Below, piece by piece: positions 10,241-22,148 of a stretch of 64,000 nt of DNA. Both the position numbers and the translations under genes were made by a program. A model generated the notes under the pieces. It was not told the origin of the DNA and searched no databases. It worked only from the letters and a program-made list of their open reading frames with translations. The stretch is from Azohydromonas lata NBRC 102462 (lineage in GTDB: Bacteria > Pseudomonadota > Gammaproteobacteria > Burkholderiales > Burkholderiaceae_C). Numbering within the stretch: position 1 is the first letter of the stretch; the number at the start of each line of letters is the position of its first letter. The stretch covers positions 1-64,000 of the forward strand of contig NZ_BCTC01000014.1 in assembly GCF_001571085.1 (NCBI RefSeq), given 5' to 3'.

Positions 10241-10559
10241 GGCTTGTCTCCTCTTTGTGGCGCTTGGCGGCGCTGGGTGGAACCGGCTGTGAGCGCGGGT
10301 TTTGGAGCATCTTCCCGGCCCGTATCCCACCGCGTCAGGCGGTTAACCCCTGATGCCGGGTCTTGCGATGCCCCCTCACTACACTGGGGAGAAACGCCTT
10401 GATCTGGCGCAAAAATGCGCCCCGCCCTGGGGCCGTGCGGCCGCCTGGGAGACCTCCCCGCCGCGACCGCGCGCCGGGGGTGCGGGCAAATGAAAGTATC
10501 CTGCGCGCCGAGGCGGCTGCCTTCCGCTCCGGGGGCAGTTACCGAGGAGACATTTCCGT
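10241..10559. other. Divergent intergenic region, ligase / msrB
   Basis: 319 bases between the divergent acyl-CoA ligase and msrB starts. They must hold both promoters, but I could not pick a convincing -35/-10 pair. Each end carries a clear ribosome-binding site (GAGGAG on the minus strand near 10250, CGAGGAGA on the plus strand near 10545). No repeat or RNA gene was seen. Confidence 0.4.
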
Positions 10560-11003
10560 ATGAAGCACAACCCGCACCCGCACGACGATCCGCGCTACCC
10601 CGTGCAGCACAGCGACGCCGAATGGCGCGACAAGCTGGACCCGATGCAATACCAGGTGGCCCGCCACGCCGCCACCGAGCGCGCCTTCACCGGCAAGTAC
10701 TGGGACCACTTCGAGGACGGCATCTACCGCTGCGTGGGCTGCGGCGCGCCGCTGTTTGACGCCCGCACCAAGTTCGACGCCGGCTGCGGCTGGCCCAGCT
10801 ACTTCGAGCCGCTGGAAGGCGAGATCGTCGAGCGCGTGGAGGACCGCAGCCACGGCATGGTGCGCGTGGAGGTGCGCTGCCGGCGCTGCGGCACGCACCT
10901 GGGCCACGTCTTCCCCGACGGCCCGGCGCCCACGGGCGAGCGCTTTTGCATCAACTCCGCGGCCATCGATTTCGAGCCGCGCAAGGACGGTGTCCAAGAA
11001 TGA
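10560..11003 (+). CDS. msrB: Peptide-methionine (R)-S-oxide reductase MsrB
   Basis: 147 residues. It repairs methionine-R-sulfoxide in oxidised proteins using thioredoxin. The zinc-binding pairs are Cys58/Cys61 (CVGCG) and Cys107/Cys110 (CRRCG). The catalytic cysteine is Cys130 in [11 protein letters not shown], and the family segments [11 protein letters not shown] and [12 protein letters not shown] are present. A good ribosome-binding site (CGAGGAGA) precedes the ATG. The stop overlaps the start of the next gene (ATGA at 11000-11003), so msrB and yciB are translationally coupled. It is the first gene of a probable msrB-yciB-bolA-parvulin operon, with oxidative protein repair beside periplasmic folding. 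Confidence 0.97.
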   Translation: MKHNPHPHDDPRYPVQHSDAEWRDKLDPMQYQVARHAATERAFTGKYWDHFEDGIYRCVGCGAPLFDARTKFDAGCGWPSYFEPLEGEIVERVEDRSHGMVRVEVRCRRCGTHLGHVFPDGPAPTGERFCINSAAIDFEPRKDGVQE

Positions 11004-11656
11004 AGCTGCTGCTGGACTTCCTGCCCATCCTGCTGTTCTTCGGCACCTTCAAATACGCCGGCTCGCACTCGCAGCAGGCGGCGGACTTCGCCACCGAGCA
11101 CTTCGGCTTCCTGGTCTCCGGCGGCGTGGTCGGCCCCACGGAGGCGCCGGTGCTGCTGGCCACGGTGGTGGTGATCCTGGCCACGCTGGCGCAGGTGGCG
11201 TGGATCGTGGCGCGCGGGCGCAAGGTGGACATGATGCTGTGGGTGAGCCTGGCGCTGGTGGTGGTGCTGGGCGGCGCCACCATCTGGTTCCACAGCGAGA
11301 CCTTCATCAAGTGGAAGCCCAGCGTGCTGTACTGGGTGATGGGCATGAGCCTGTGGCTGTCGCAACTGCTGTTCCGCAAGAACCTGTTGCGGCTGTTGCT
11401 TGGCGAACAACTGCAGTTGCCAGATGCCGTGTGGCAGCGGCTGAACGGCGCGTGGGTGGGCTTCTTCGGAGTGATGGGGCTGCTCAACCTGTGGGTGGCC
11501 TACAGTTTCTCGACCGACGCCTGGGTCAACTTCAAGCTCTTCGGCGGCATTGGGCTGATGCTGCTGTTCACGCTGGCCCAGGGCCTTTACCTCAGCCGCT
11601 ACCTGCCGGACGAGTCCACGCCCAAGGACAAGAATCCGCGCCCCGGAGCCCAGTGA
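11000..11656 (+). CDS. yciB: Inner membrane-spanning protein YciB (septation protein A)
   Basis: 218 residues, very hydrophobic, with about five to six membrane segments. The N-terminus [20 protein letters not shown] and the segment [21 protein letters not shown] are typical of the YciB/IspZ family. YciB is linked to cell envelope integrity and septation; ispA was first described in Shigella. ATG 11000 overlaps the msrB stop and begins exactly at the conserved N-terminus, which settles the start. bolA follows one base after its stop codon. Confidence 0.93.
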   Translation: MKLLLDFLPILLFFGTFKYAGSHSQQAADFATEHFGFLVSGGVVGPTEAPVLLATVVVILATLAQVAWIVARGRKVDMMLWVSLALVVVLGGATIWFHSETFIKWKPSVLYWVMGMSLWLSQLLFRKNLLRLLLGEQLQLPDAVWQRLNGAWVGFFGVMGLLNLWVAYSFSTDAWVNFKLFGGIGLMLLFTLAQGLYLSRYLPDESTPKDKNPRPGAQ

Positions 11657-11657
11657 C

Positions 11658-11927
11658 ATGCCCGTGACCGCCCAGGACATCCAAGCCGCGCTGCAGCAAT
11701 CGCTGTCCCCGCAACGGTTGGACGTGATAGACGACAGCCACCTGCACGCCGGCCATGCCGGCGCGGGCGAAGGCAGCCATTACACGGTGCGCATCACCAG
11801 CGAACGCTTCACCGGGCTGCGCCCCGTGGCGCGACATCGCCTTGTGTATGATGCCCTCGCCTCGCTCATCCCCGCGGGCATCCATGCGCTGGCCATACAG
11901 GCGCGCAGCCCCGGCGAAGCGGACTGA
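11658..11927 (+). CDS. BolA family protein
   Basis: An 89-residue BolA-fold protein. It shows the helix-turn region DVIDDSHLHAGHAGAGEGSHY, with the conserved His residues that help hold a Fe-S cluster with monothiol glutaredoxins, then VRITSERFTGLRPVARHRLVYDAL, the family core. BolA proteins act in Fe-S trafficking and in morphology and stress regulation. It starts one base after the yciB stop, so it is in the same operon. The order yciB-bolA-parvulin is common in this lineage. Confidence 0.93.
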   Translation: MPVTAQDIQAALQQSLSPQRLDVIDDSHLHAGHAGAGEGSHYTVRITSERFTGLRPVARHRLVYDALASLIPAGIHALAIQARSPGEAD

Positions 11928-12009
11928 CTCCGACAGACCGACACCAGAAAACTCTCCCTTGCGGCAGGCCTGAGACAAGGTCGCCCGCCTCCTGAAAGGT
12001 ATTCCCCCC

Positions 12010-12819
12010 ATGAAGCTCAAGTCTTCCGCGCTGCGCGCGGCGCTGCTGTCGGCGTCGCTGGTCCTGCTCAGCCCGCTGGCCGCGCAGGCTCAGAACGTGG
12101 CCATCGTCAACGGCAAGGCAGTGCCCAAGGCCCGTGTGGAAACGCTGATGCAGCAGGCCCAGCGCAGCGGCCAGCAGGTGACGCCGGACCTGGAGCAGAA
12201 GGTCAAGGAAGAGGTTGTCCTGCGCGAAATCTTCATGCAGGAAGCCGAAAAGCGCGGCATCAACGCCACGCCGGCGTACAAGAACCAGATGGAGCTGGCC
12301 CGCCAGACGGTGCTGATCCGCGAGCTGTTCGCCGACTTCCAGAAGAAGAACCCCGTCACCGACGCCGAAGCCAAGGCCGAGTACGACAAGTTCAAGGCCC
12401 AGTCCAGCGGCACCGAGTACCACGCTCGCCACATCCTGGTCGAGAAGGAAGAGGACGCCAAGGCGGCTATCGCCCAGCTCAAGGCCGGCGCCAAGTTCGA
12501 GGACCTGGCCAAGAAGCTGTCCAAGGACCCGGGCTCGGCCGAGAACGGCGGCGACCTGGACTTCGCCAAGCCTGATGCGTACGTGCCCGAGTTCGGCCAG
12601 GCCATGGCCGCGCTGAAGAAGGGCGAGATCACCGAAACGCCGGTGAAGACACAGTTCGGCTATCACGTCATCAAGCTGGAAGACACCCGCGAAGCCGCCT
12701 TCCCCGCCTTCGACGAAGTCAAGCCGCAGATCCAGCAGCGCATCGCCCAGATGAAGCTGCAAAGCTACCAGGAAGAGCTGCGCAACAAGGCCAAGACGGA
12801 CTTCAAGTTCTCGCAGTAA
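12010..12819 (+). CDS. Periplasmic parvulin-type peptidyl-prolyl isomerase
   Basis: 269 residues. The signal peptide is MKLKSSALRAALLSASLVLL, with an AQA cleavage region near residue 27. A helical N-terminal region (VAIVNGKAVPKARVETLMQQ) is like SurA/PrsA chaperone domains. The parvulin domain at about 135-230 shows HARHILVEKEEDA, LSKDPGSAENGGDLDF and TQFGYHVIKLED. It should catalyse prolyl isomerisation and chaperone outer membrane or secreted proteins. An 82-base gap after bolA could hold its own promoter. A strong terminator follows at 12843. Confidence 0.92.
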   Translation: MKLKSSALRAALLSASLVLLSPLAAQAQNVAIVNGKAVPKARVETLMQQAQRSGQQVTPDLEQKVKEEVVLREIFMQEAEKRGINATPAYKNQMELARQTVLIRELFADFQKKNPVTDAEAKAEYDKFKAQSSGTEYHARHILVEKEEDAKAAIAQLKAGAKFEDLAKKLSKDPGSAENGGDLDFAKPDAYVPEFGQAMAALKKGEITETPVKTQFGYHVIKLEDTREAAFPAFDEVKPQIQQRIAQMKLQSYQEELRNKAKTDFKFSQ

Positions 12820-12842
12820 AGCTGCGCGGGCAACGAAGTGAG

Positions 12843-12869
12843 AAAAGCGCCCTGCGGGGCGCTTTTTTG
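12843..12869 (+). terminator. Rho-independent terminator after the parvulin gene
   Basis: AAAAGCGCCC pairs with GGGGCGCTTTT around a three-base loop, and six T residues follow (12863-12868). It ends the msrB-to-parvulin operon. Read on the other strand, the flanking A run gives it partial bidirectional character for the convergent ABC ATPase gene. Confidence 0.85.
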
Positions 12870-12885
12870 TTGGGTGGCGCGGGCG

Positions 12886-13557
12886 TCAGCTCACGAGGCG
12901 CCCCGCCTGGATCTCCAACTGCCGCTGGCAGCGCGAGGCCACTTGCGCGTCGTGCGTGACCAGCAGCAACGTGGTGCCCACTTCCTGGTTGAGATCGAAC
13001 ATGAGCTTCATCACCGTCTCGCCGGTGGCGTGGTCCAGGCTGCCGGTGGGCTCGTCGGCCAGCAGCACGGCCGGGCGCAGGACGAAGGCCCGCGCCAGCG
13101 CCACGCGCTGCTGCTCGCCGCCGGAGAGCACGCGCGGGTAGTGGCCCAGGCGCTGGGCCAGGCCCACGCGCCCCAGCATGGCCTTGGCCTGCTCGCGCGC
13201 GTCGTCGCGGCCCAGCAGCTCCAGCGGCAGCATCACGTTCTCCAGCGCCGTCAGGTTGGACAGCAGCTGGAAGTTCTGGAAGACGAAGCCCAGTTGGCGC
13301 GCGCGCACGGCGGCGCGGGCGTCCTCGTCGAGGACGAACAAGTCCTCGCCCGCGAGCTTGACCGTGCCCTGCGTGGGCGTATCCAGGCCCGCGATGATGG
13401 ACAGCAGCGTGCTCTTGCCCGACCCCGAGGCGCCGACGATGGCGGCCGACTCCCGTGGGGCGAGGCGGAAATCGATGTCATGGAGAATCGTCAGCTCGCC
13501 CGTGGCGTCGCTCACGCGCTTGCTCAGGTGCTGAACTTCGATGATCGGTGGGTTCAT
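12886..13557 (-). CDS. ABC transporter ATP-binding protein, LolD/YbbA type
   Basis: A 223-residue ATPase. Walker A is GASGSGKST (about 45). Q-loop VFQNFQLLSNLTALENVMLP, signature LSGGEQQRVALARA and Walker B LLADEPTGSLD follow. The short D-loop and sequence are of the LolD/MacB/YbbA group, which drives lipoprotein release or related envelope export. The start (MNPPIIEVQHLSKRV) is well fixed because the first beta-strand begins at once. It lies head-to-head with the esterase gene, as E. coli ybbA does with tesA. Its usual permease partner (YbbP-like) is not next to it in the window. The start codon overlaps that of the opposite gene. Confidence 0.9.
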   Translation of the reverse strand: MNPPIIEVQHLSKRVSDATGELTILHDIDFRLAPRESAAIVGASGSGKSTLLSIIAGLDTPTQGTVKLAGEDLFVLDEDARAAVRARQLGFVFQNFQLLSNLTALENVMLPLELLGRDDAREQAKAMLGRVGLAQRLGHYPRVLSGGEQQRVALARAFVLRPAVLLADEPTGSLDHATGETVMKLMFDLNQEVGTTLLLVTHDAQVASRCQRQLEIQAGRLVS

Positions 13558-14248
13558 GAAGATGGATGTGGAAGACAAGCGCACAGGCGGCCGGCGCCGC
13601 TGGTTGAAGCACTGTAGCGCCTGGGCCCTGGCGCCCTGGCTCATCGCGCCGCCCTTGCCCGCGGCCGCGGCGCAGGCGGTTGCGAAGGCACCGTCCGTGA
13701 TCCTGGTCGTGGGCGACAGCCTTTCGGCCGAGTATGGGCTCAAGCGCGGCAGTGGCTGGGTGGCCTTGCTGCAGGAGCGGCTGGAGCGGGAGAAAGTTCC
13801 CGCGCGGGTGGTGAACGCCAGCGTGAGCGGCGACACCACCGCGGGCGGACGCACGCGGCTGCCGGCGCTGCTCAAGCAGCATGCGCCCACGCACGTGATC
13901 CTGGAGCTGGGTGGCAACGACGCGCTGCGCGGGCAGCCGCTGTCGGCCACGCAGGCCAACCTGGGGGCCATGGCGCGAGCGGCGCGCGAGGCGGGTGCCC
14001 GCGTGGTGATCGCCGGCATGCAGTTGCCGCCCAACTACGGGCGGCGCTACGGCGAGGAGTTTTCGCGCATGTACGCCGACGTGGCCAAGGAGAGCGACGC
14101 GGCGCTGGTGCCCTTTTTCCTGCGCAACGTCGCCGACGCGGCCGACCCCACGGCCCTCTTCCAGGCCGACCGCATACACCCGCGCGAGGATGCGCAGCCG
14201 CTGATGCTGGACAACGTGTGGCCGGTGCTGAGGCCGTTGCTGAAGTAA
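13556..14248 (+). CDS. TesA-like SGNH esterase / arylesterase
   Basis: About 230 residues. An Arg-rich N-terminus and hydrophobic segment (WLKHCSAWALAPWLIAPPLP, then AAAAQA) suggest export to the periplasm. SGNH blocks: GDSLS with the nucleophile near Ser55, the Gly/Asn blocks NASVSGDTTAGG and LGGNDALRG, and the catalytic Asp205/His208 in DRIHP. The family covers thioesterase I / lysophospholipase L1 and arylesterases. The start is uncertain: in-frame ATGs occur at 13541, 13556 and 13562, none with a clean ribosome-binding site. All of them make the gene overlap the 5' end of the ABC ATPase gene on the other strand. Confidence 0.9.
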   Translation: MKMDVEDKRTGGRRRWLKHCSAWALAPWLIAPPLPAAAAQAVAKAPSVILVVGDSLSAEYGLKRGSGWVALLQERLEREKVPARVVNASVSGDTTAGGRTRLPALLKQHAPTHVILELGGNDALRGQPLSATQANLGAMARAAREAGARVVIAGMQLPPNYGRRYGEEFSRMYADVAKESDAALVPFFLRNVADAADPTALFQADRIHPREDAQPLMLDNVWPVLRPLLK

Positions 14249-14323
14249 CGGGGAATGACGGCGGCGTTGGCGCAGCGCTGTCCGTCGCGGGAACGACGAC
14301 GGGGTGAGCCGGCAAGCCCACCC

Positions 14324-16999
14324 TCACCTGTCCCTGGGCCCTCCAGCTTCCGGCCCGCCGCGCCGCTCGCCGCGTTCGCCGTGGTTGCCCGGCCCGCCGA
14401 TTGGGCGGCCACCGCCGCCTTGCCCCATTGGCGCCGGAGCGCCCTGCATGGCGGGCGGCGCCACCTGCACGGGCGCAGCACGCGGCTGCACGGCCTGCGG
14501 CATGGGGGCTTCCTGGCGGGCTTGGGGCATCTGGTGCGCTTGCGGCGCTTGAGGAGCCTGCGGCATCTGCGGCGCTTGCGGCATATGCGGACGCTCCGGT
14601 GCCGGCGCCGGACGGGGCATCACCGGCTGCGCAGGCGCTTGCGGGCTGGGTGGCTGCATGGGCGCCGCAGGTTGCGGGGCGCGTGGTGCCTCGACCGGGC
14701 TGCGGGCGCCAAAGCCGTGCCGGTTGTCATCGAAGCCGGATTGGCCGCGCGGCGGCCCTTCCGGCGGTACGCGGTTGCCGGGGATGGTGGGCATGGCCGG
14801 GCGCGGGTTGTCGAAGCGCGGCACGTCGCCCTGGCCGCGCTGCTGGGGCGGGATCTGGTCGCGGCCCACGCGTGGAGGCGCGCCGGGCGCGGAGTCGCCA
14901 CCGCCCTGGTAGCCGTCGGAGCGGCGCAGCGGCGGGGTGCGGTCGCCGTCGTCGTCGCGGCCACCCGGGCCGGCGCCCTGGCCGGGCCCACGCGGCGGCG
15001 GCGGGATGACGCCGGGGTGCTGCCCGCCCAATCCGCCCTGCAGGCCAGGCGAACGTCCACCCTGGCCCGGGAAATTCACCTGCCCCGGCGGCTGCGCGGC
15101 GCCCGGCGGCACGGGCGGCTGCGGCGCGCCCGGACGGGTGGACACCGTGCCCGGCGCCTGCGGCGGCGTGGCGCCCGGCTGCGTGGTCACGGTGACGGGC
15201 GGCGGCGGCACGGGGCGCTGGCCGTCCGGCCGTCCGGCCGCTTGGCCCGACTGGCCCGACTGGCCCGGCTGGCCTGGTTGGCCCAACTGGCCTTGCCCCG
15301 GCTGCCCCGGTTGGCCCTGGCCGGGCTGTCTTGGCCGGTCCGGGCGGCCGGGCTGGTCCGGCTCCTGCGGCCCGTGGGCGCCCGGCTGGCCCAACAAACC
15401 TTGGGGCGGACGGCTCTGCCCCGCCCCGTTGCCCTGCTGCGGGCCGCCGGGCTGGCCGGCGACGTCGCGCGGCGGCTGCTGCGGCTGGCCGCCCGGCGGG
15501 ACGCGTCCCGCGCCCGGCTGCTGCCCACCGGGGCGCGCCACGTTGGGCGGCGGCGGAACGAAACCGGCCGCTGGCGGCACGCCGGGACGGTCGTCGCGCT
15601 GGTGGCCCGGGCGGTCGGGGCGCTCGTCGCGCTGGCCGCGATCGCCCCTGTCGCCGCGGTCACCCCTGTCACCACGGTCGTCGCCGCGGCCGGCGTGGTC
15701 ATTGCGCCCCGGGGGGGGCGGCAGCACCGGTTGCTGCACGGGCAGCGCGGTGTTCCAGCGCGGCTCGACGCGGGGCACCACGCGGTCGGCGACGCGGCTG
15801 CGGTCGCGCAGCGAATCGGTGGCCACCACCGTCACGGCGCCGGGGGCGTTGCGGTTGAACCAGGGTTGGGCGCTGCCCTGGGGCGGCTGCCAGGGCGCGT
15901 GGCCGCGGTTGAGGTTCTGGATGTAGCGGGGGCTGGCGTTGAAGCGCGGCATGTAGGGGTCGCGCGGGGCCAGCGGCACCCAGCCGATGAGCGGCGGGGG
16001 TGGACGCCGGCCGGCCGTGATGCCCACGCTGATGTTGTTGCCGCCTATCCAGCCCACCAGCGCGGGCGCATAGACCGGGCGCGCCACGTAGCGGCCCGGC
16101 ACCCAGCACCAGCGGTTGCCCCAGTAGGCCCAGCGGCCGTAATGGAAGGGGGCGAAGCCCCAAGGCGCGTCGTCCACCCAGCTCCAGCCCCAGGGGGCGA
16201 CCCAGGCCCAGTGGCCGTAGCGGTAGGGTGCCCAGGCGGCGGACACGCCCACGGGGTACCAGACGGCGCCGTAGTCGGGGTGGGTGTCCCAGCGGCCGTA
16301 GCGGTCCAGGTCCGCCGCGCCGGTCATCTCGGTGGAGACGTAGCGGGGCGTGGCCGCAGCGGCCTCGCGCTGGTCCTGCGCGAGCACCCAGGCGCCGAAG
16401 GCGTCCTCGCCGGAGGCGGTGCTCATGTCGTAGTGGGTGCGGTCGTCCTGGCGCCAGAAGCCGTAGCGGGTGCCGGGCTGCAGTTGCAGCGCGCTGTCCT
16501 GGGACTGGAAGCGCATCTCGCCGCTCCAGGCTTGGGCGGTGGCGACGTTGTCGCGCACGTCCAGCCGGTACTGGCCGGTGCGCGTGGGCTGGAAGCGGGC
16601 GTCGTTGGCCAGCAATTCAAACTCGTTGACGCTCTCGGGCGAGCGCAGGCGCAGCGCGGCGCTGCCGCGCTCCAGGCGCAGGCTCACGCGCTGGTCGTCG
16701 AGTTGGTCGACGGCGAGCTCGGTGCCGCCGTCCAGGCGCAGCGAGGCCGAGCCGATCTGGATGTCGGCGCGGGCGTTGTTGTCGGTGGCGACGCGGTCGC
16801 CCGTGGTGATGGGCCGGTTGACGGCCACGGCCGTCCACTCTCCCTGCTCTTGGTCGTAGAGCCAGACCGTGCCCGTGGCCTGCGCCAGCCGGCCGATGCG
16901 GCCGGGCGGATCAGCCCAGGCGGTGCCCAGGGCCCCCAAGGCCAGCAGCGCCGCGGCGAGCAACAGCCGCAGGGCGTGGCGCAGTTCTCTTGTCGTCAT
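14324..16999 (-). CDS. FecR/DUF6600-type exported protein with Pro/Gly-rich tail
   Basis: 891 residues. A signal peptide (LRLLLAAALLALGALGTAWA) is followed by a FecR-like region at about 30-130 (NNARADIQIGSASLRLDGG). Then comes a Trp/Tyr/Gly-rich DUF6600 region at about 230-345 with repeated YGRW and PWGW motifs (WAPYRYGHWAWVAPWGWSW). The last roughly 450 residues are low complexity: DRGDRGDRG runs, then GQPGQPGQ runs, then PQAPQAPQ-like stretches. It is exported, but its function is unknown; the tail looks disordered and could interact with the wall or matrix. No sigma factor gene is adjacent, so a FecR signalling role is not supported. The tail length probably varies between strains. Confidence 0.8.
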   Translation of the reverse strand: MTTRELRHALRLLLAAALLALGALGTAWADPPGRIGRLAQATGTVWLYDQEQGEWTAVAVNRPITTGDRVATDNNARADIQIGSASLRLDGGTELAVDQLDDQRVSLRLERGSAALRLRSPESVNEFELLANDARFQPTRTGQYRLDVRDNVATAQAWSGEMRFQSQDSALQLQPGTRYGFWRQDDRTHYDMSTASGEDAFGAWVLAQDQREAAAATPRYVSTEMTGAADLDRYGRWDTHPDYGAVWYPVGVSAAWAPYRYGHWAWVAPWGWSWVDDAPWGFAPFHYGRWAYWGNRWCWVPGRYVARPVYAPALVGWIGGNNISVGITAGRRPPPPLIGWVPLAPRDPYMPRFNASPRYIQNLNRGHAPWQPPQGSAQPWFNRNAPGAVTVVATDSLRDRSRVADRVVPRVEPRWNTALPVQQPVLPPPPGRNDHAGRGDDRGDRGDRGDRGDRGQRDERPDRPGHQRDDRPGVPPAAGFVPPPPNVARPGGQQPGAGRVPPGGQPQQPPRDVAGQPGGPQQGNGAGQSRPPQGLLGQPGAHGPQEPDQPGRPDRPRQPGQGQPGQPGQGQLGQPGQPGQSGQSGQAAGRPDGQRPVPPPPVTVTTQPGATPPQAPGTVSTRPGAPQPPVPPGAAQPPGQVNFPGQGGRSPGLQGGLGGQHPGVIPPPPRGPGQGAGPGGRDDDGDRTPPLRRSDGYQGGGDSAPGAPPRVGRDQIPPQQRGQGDVPRFDNPRPAMPTIPGNRVPPEGPPRGQSGFDDNRHGFGARSPVEAPRAPQPAAPMQPPSPQAPAQPVMPRPAPAPERPHMPQAPQMPQAPQAPQAHQMPQARQEAPMPQAVQPRAAPVQVAPPAMQGAPAPMGQGGGGRPIGGPGNHGERGERRGGPEAGGPRDR

Positions 17000-17238
17000 G
17001 CCGTCTCCACTCGGCGGCCGCGCGTGGGGCGGCCTCTGCGGGTGTAACGGGGCAAGCGGGGTGCGGGCTGACGTGAGAGGGTGGTTACAAGGTAAAGAAT
17101 TCCGATGTGACGGTGAATCCTGACCAACAGCCTGACCATGGGAGAAAGCAAAAATCAGCTTTCAAACAGCTACAGCAAATACAAGGAAAATTGATTTGAT
17201 TAAAACCGTGTTATCAAGCATCGAAATCAGAAAATCCA
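17000..17238. other. Low-GC intergenic stretch upstream of the DUF6600 gene
   Basis: About 240 bases. The first part holds the upstream region of the DUF6600 gene. The part from about 17090 is A/T-rich compared with the surroundings and merges into the GNAT relic. No convincing gene or RNA was found; it looks like decayed accessory DNA. Confidence 0.4.
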
Positions 17239-17394
17239 TCAAGCACGTTTTACGGCTCCAGAAAAAATCTGGGTCAAGCCATTTTGAAGGGATTTGGCGA
17301 TGCAAGCCTCCAGCAATTGCTTGCCCAAGCTTTGGCCGCGATAGGCCGACAAAAGTCCCATGCCGGAACAGCCGCGATGGACATTTATTGGAAA
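17239..17394 (-). pseudogene. Relic of a GNAT acetyltransferase (C-terminal fragment)
   Basis: Reading on past the def stop codon in the same frame gives about 51 residues to TGA 17239-17241. They contain GMGLLSAYRGQSLGKQLLEA, the acetyl-CoA-binding motif A of GNAT enzymes (R/Q-x-x-G-x-G/A pattern), then CIAKSLQNGLTQIFSGAV, the following helix and strand. The N-terminal half of a GNAT domain is missing and there is no start codon or ribosome-binding site of its own. I read it as a decayed gene. An alternative is a short peptide produced by readthrough of the def stop. Confidence 0.6.
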
Positions 17395-17928
17395 TCAATC
17401 TTCCTCAACCGGCACTCCAGGAAACAAAACCTCGGTAAACCCGAATTTCGCCATATCCCGAATCCGCGTCGGATAAAGCCGCCCAATCAAATGGTCGCAC
17501 TCATGCTGCACCACCCGCGCATGAAACCCTTGCACTTCCCGCTCGATGACATTCCCGTCGAGATCGAAGCCGCAATAGCGGATACGCATAAACCGGGGCA
17601 CCAGTCCGCGCAATCCGGGCACGGACAAGCAGCCTTCCCAGCCGTCCTCCTCCTCGTCGGACAAGGGTTCTATGACGGGATTGAGCAATACCGTCATCGG
17701 CACGGCCGGCGCGTCGGGATAGCGCTCGCTGCGCTCGAAGCCGAATATCACCATTTGCAGGTCCACGCCGATTTGCGGCGCGGCCAGCCCCACGCCGCCG
17801 GCGGACTCCATGGTGTCCAGCATGTCCTGCAGTAGGGCACGCAACTCGGCCGTGCCGAACTCGCGCACCGGCTGCGCCACGCGCAGCAGGCGCTCGTCGC
17901 CCATTTTCAAAAGTTCGCGCACGGCCAT
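17395..17928 (-). CDS. def: Peptide deformylase
   Basis: 177 residues. It removes the formyl group from nascent N-terminal methionine. All three family motifs are present: [11 protein letters not shown] (motif 1), EGCLSVPG (motif 2, metal-binding Cys) and QHECDHL (motif 3, the HExxH metal and catalytic site). A GTG start at 17937 would overlap the ligA stop as GTGA. The ATG at 17928 is preferred because the GAGGAG at the end of ligA lies 8 bases upstream of it. Translational coupling to ligA is likely either way. The C-terminus PVEED is followed in frame by the GNAT relic. It is probably a secondary def copy, as many Burkholderiales have two; this one is not next to fmt. Confidence 0.93.
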   Translation of the reverse strand: MAVRELLKMGDERLLRVAQPVREFGTAELRALLQDMLDTMESAGGVGLAAPQIGVDLQMVIFGFERSERYPDAPAVPMTVLLNPVIEPLSDEEEDGWEGCLSVPGLRGLVPRFMRIRYCGFDLDGNVIEREVQGFHARVVQHECDHLIGRLYPTRIRDMAKFGFTEVLFPGVPVEED

Positions 17929-17933
17929 TTCAA

Positions 17934-22051
<4,118 letters not shown>

Positions 22052-22067
22052 TGGCGGGTTGAAAGCA

Positions 22068-22141
22068 AAACGCGGCCGCAAGGGGCCGCGTTTCGTGGAC
22101 TGCGAAGCGGCTTTCCCGGGGACGGGGAAGCCGCTTTTCTT
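22068..22141 (+). terminator. Tandem hairpin terminators after the M28 peptidase
   Basis: The first hairpin is AAACGCGGCC (22068-22077) with GGCCGCGTTT (22084-22093). The second is AAGCGGCTTTCCC (22105-22117) with GGGGAAGCCGCTT (22124-22136), followed by TTTTCTT. Together they separate the convergent M28 and zipA genes. The first also has T-rich flanks on the minus strand. Confidence 0.75.
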
Positions 22142-22148
22142 GATGCCC

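Noticed and set aside
14255-17047. 930-codon plus-strand frame opposite the DUF6600 gene
   Set aside because: The minus-strand frame has a signal peptide and DUF6600 features; the plus frame is Arg/Ala-rich noise produced by GC bias.
17162-17398. 78-codon minus-strand frame starting [13 protein letters not shown]
   Set aside because: It is out of frame with the GNAT relic, which carries the recognisable motif; no ribosome-binding site.
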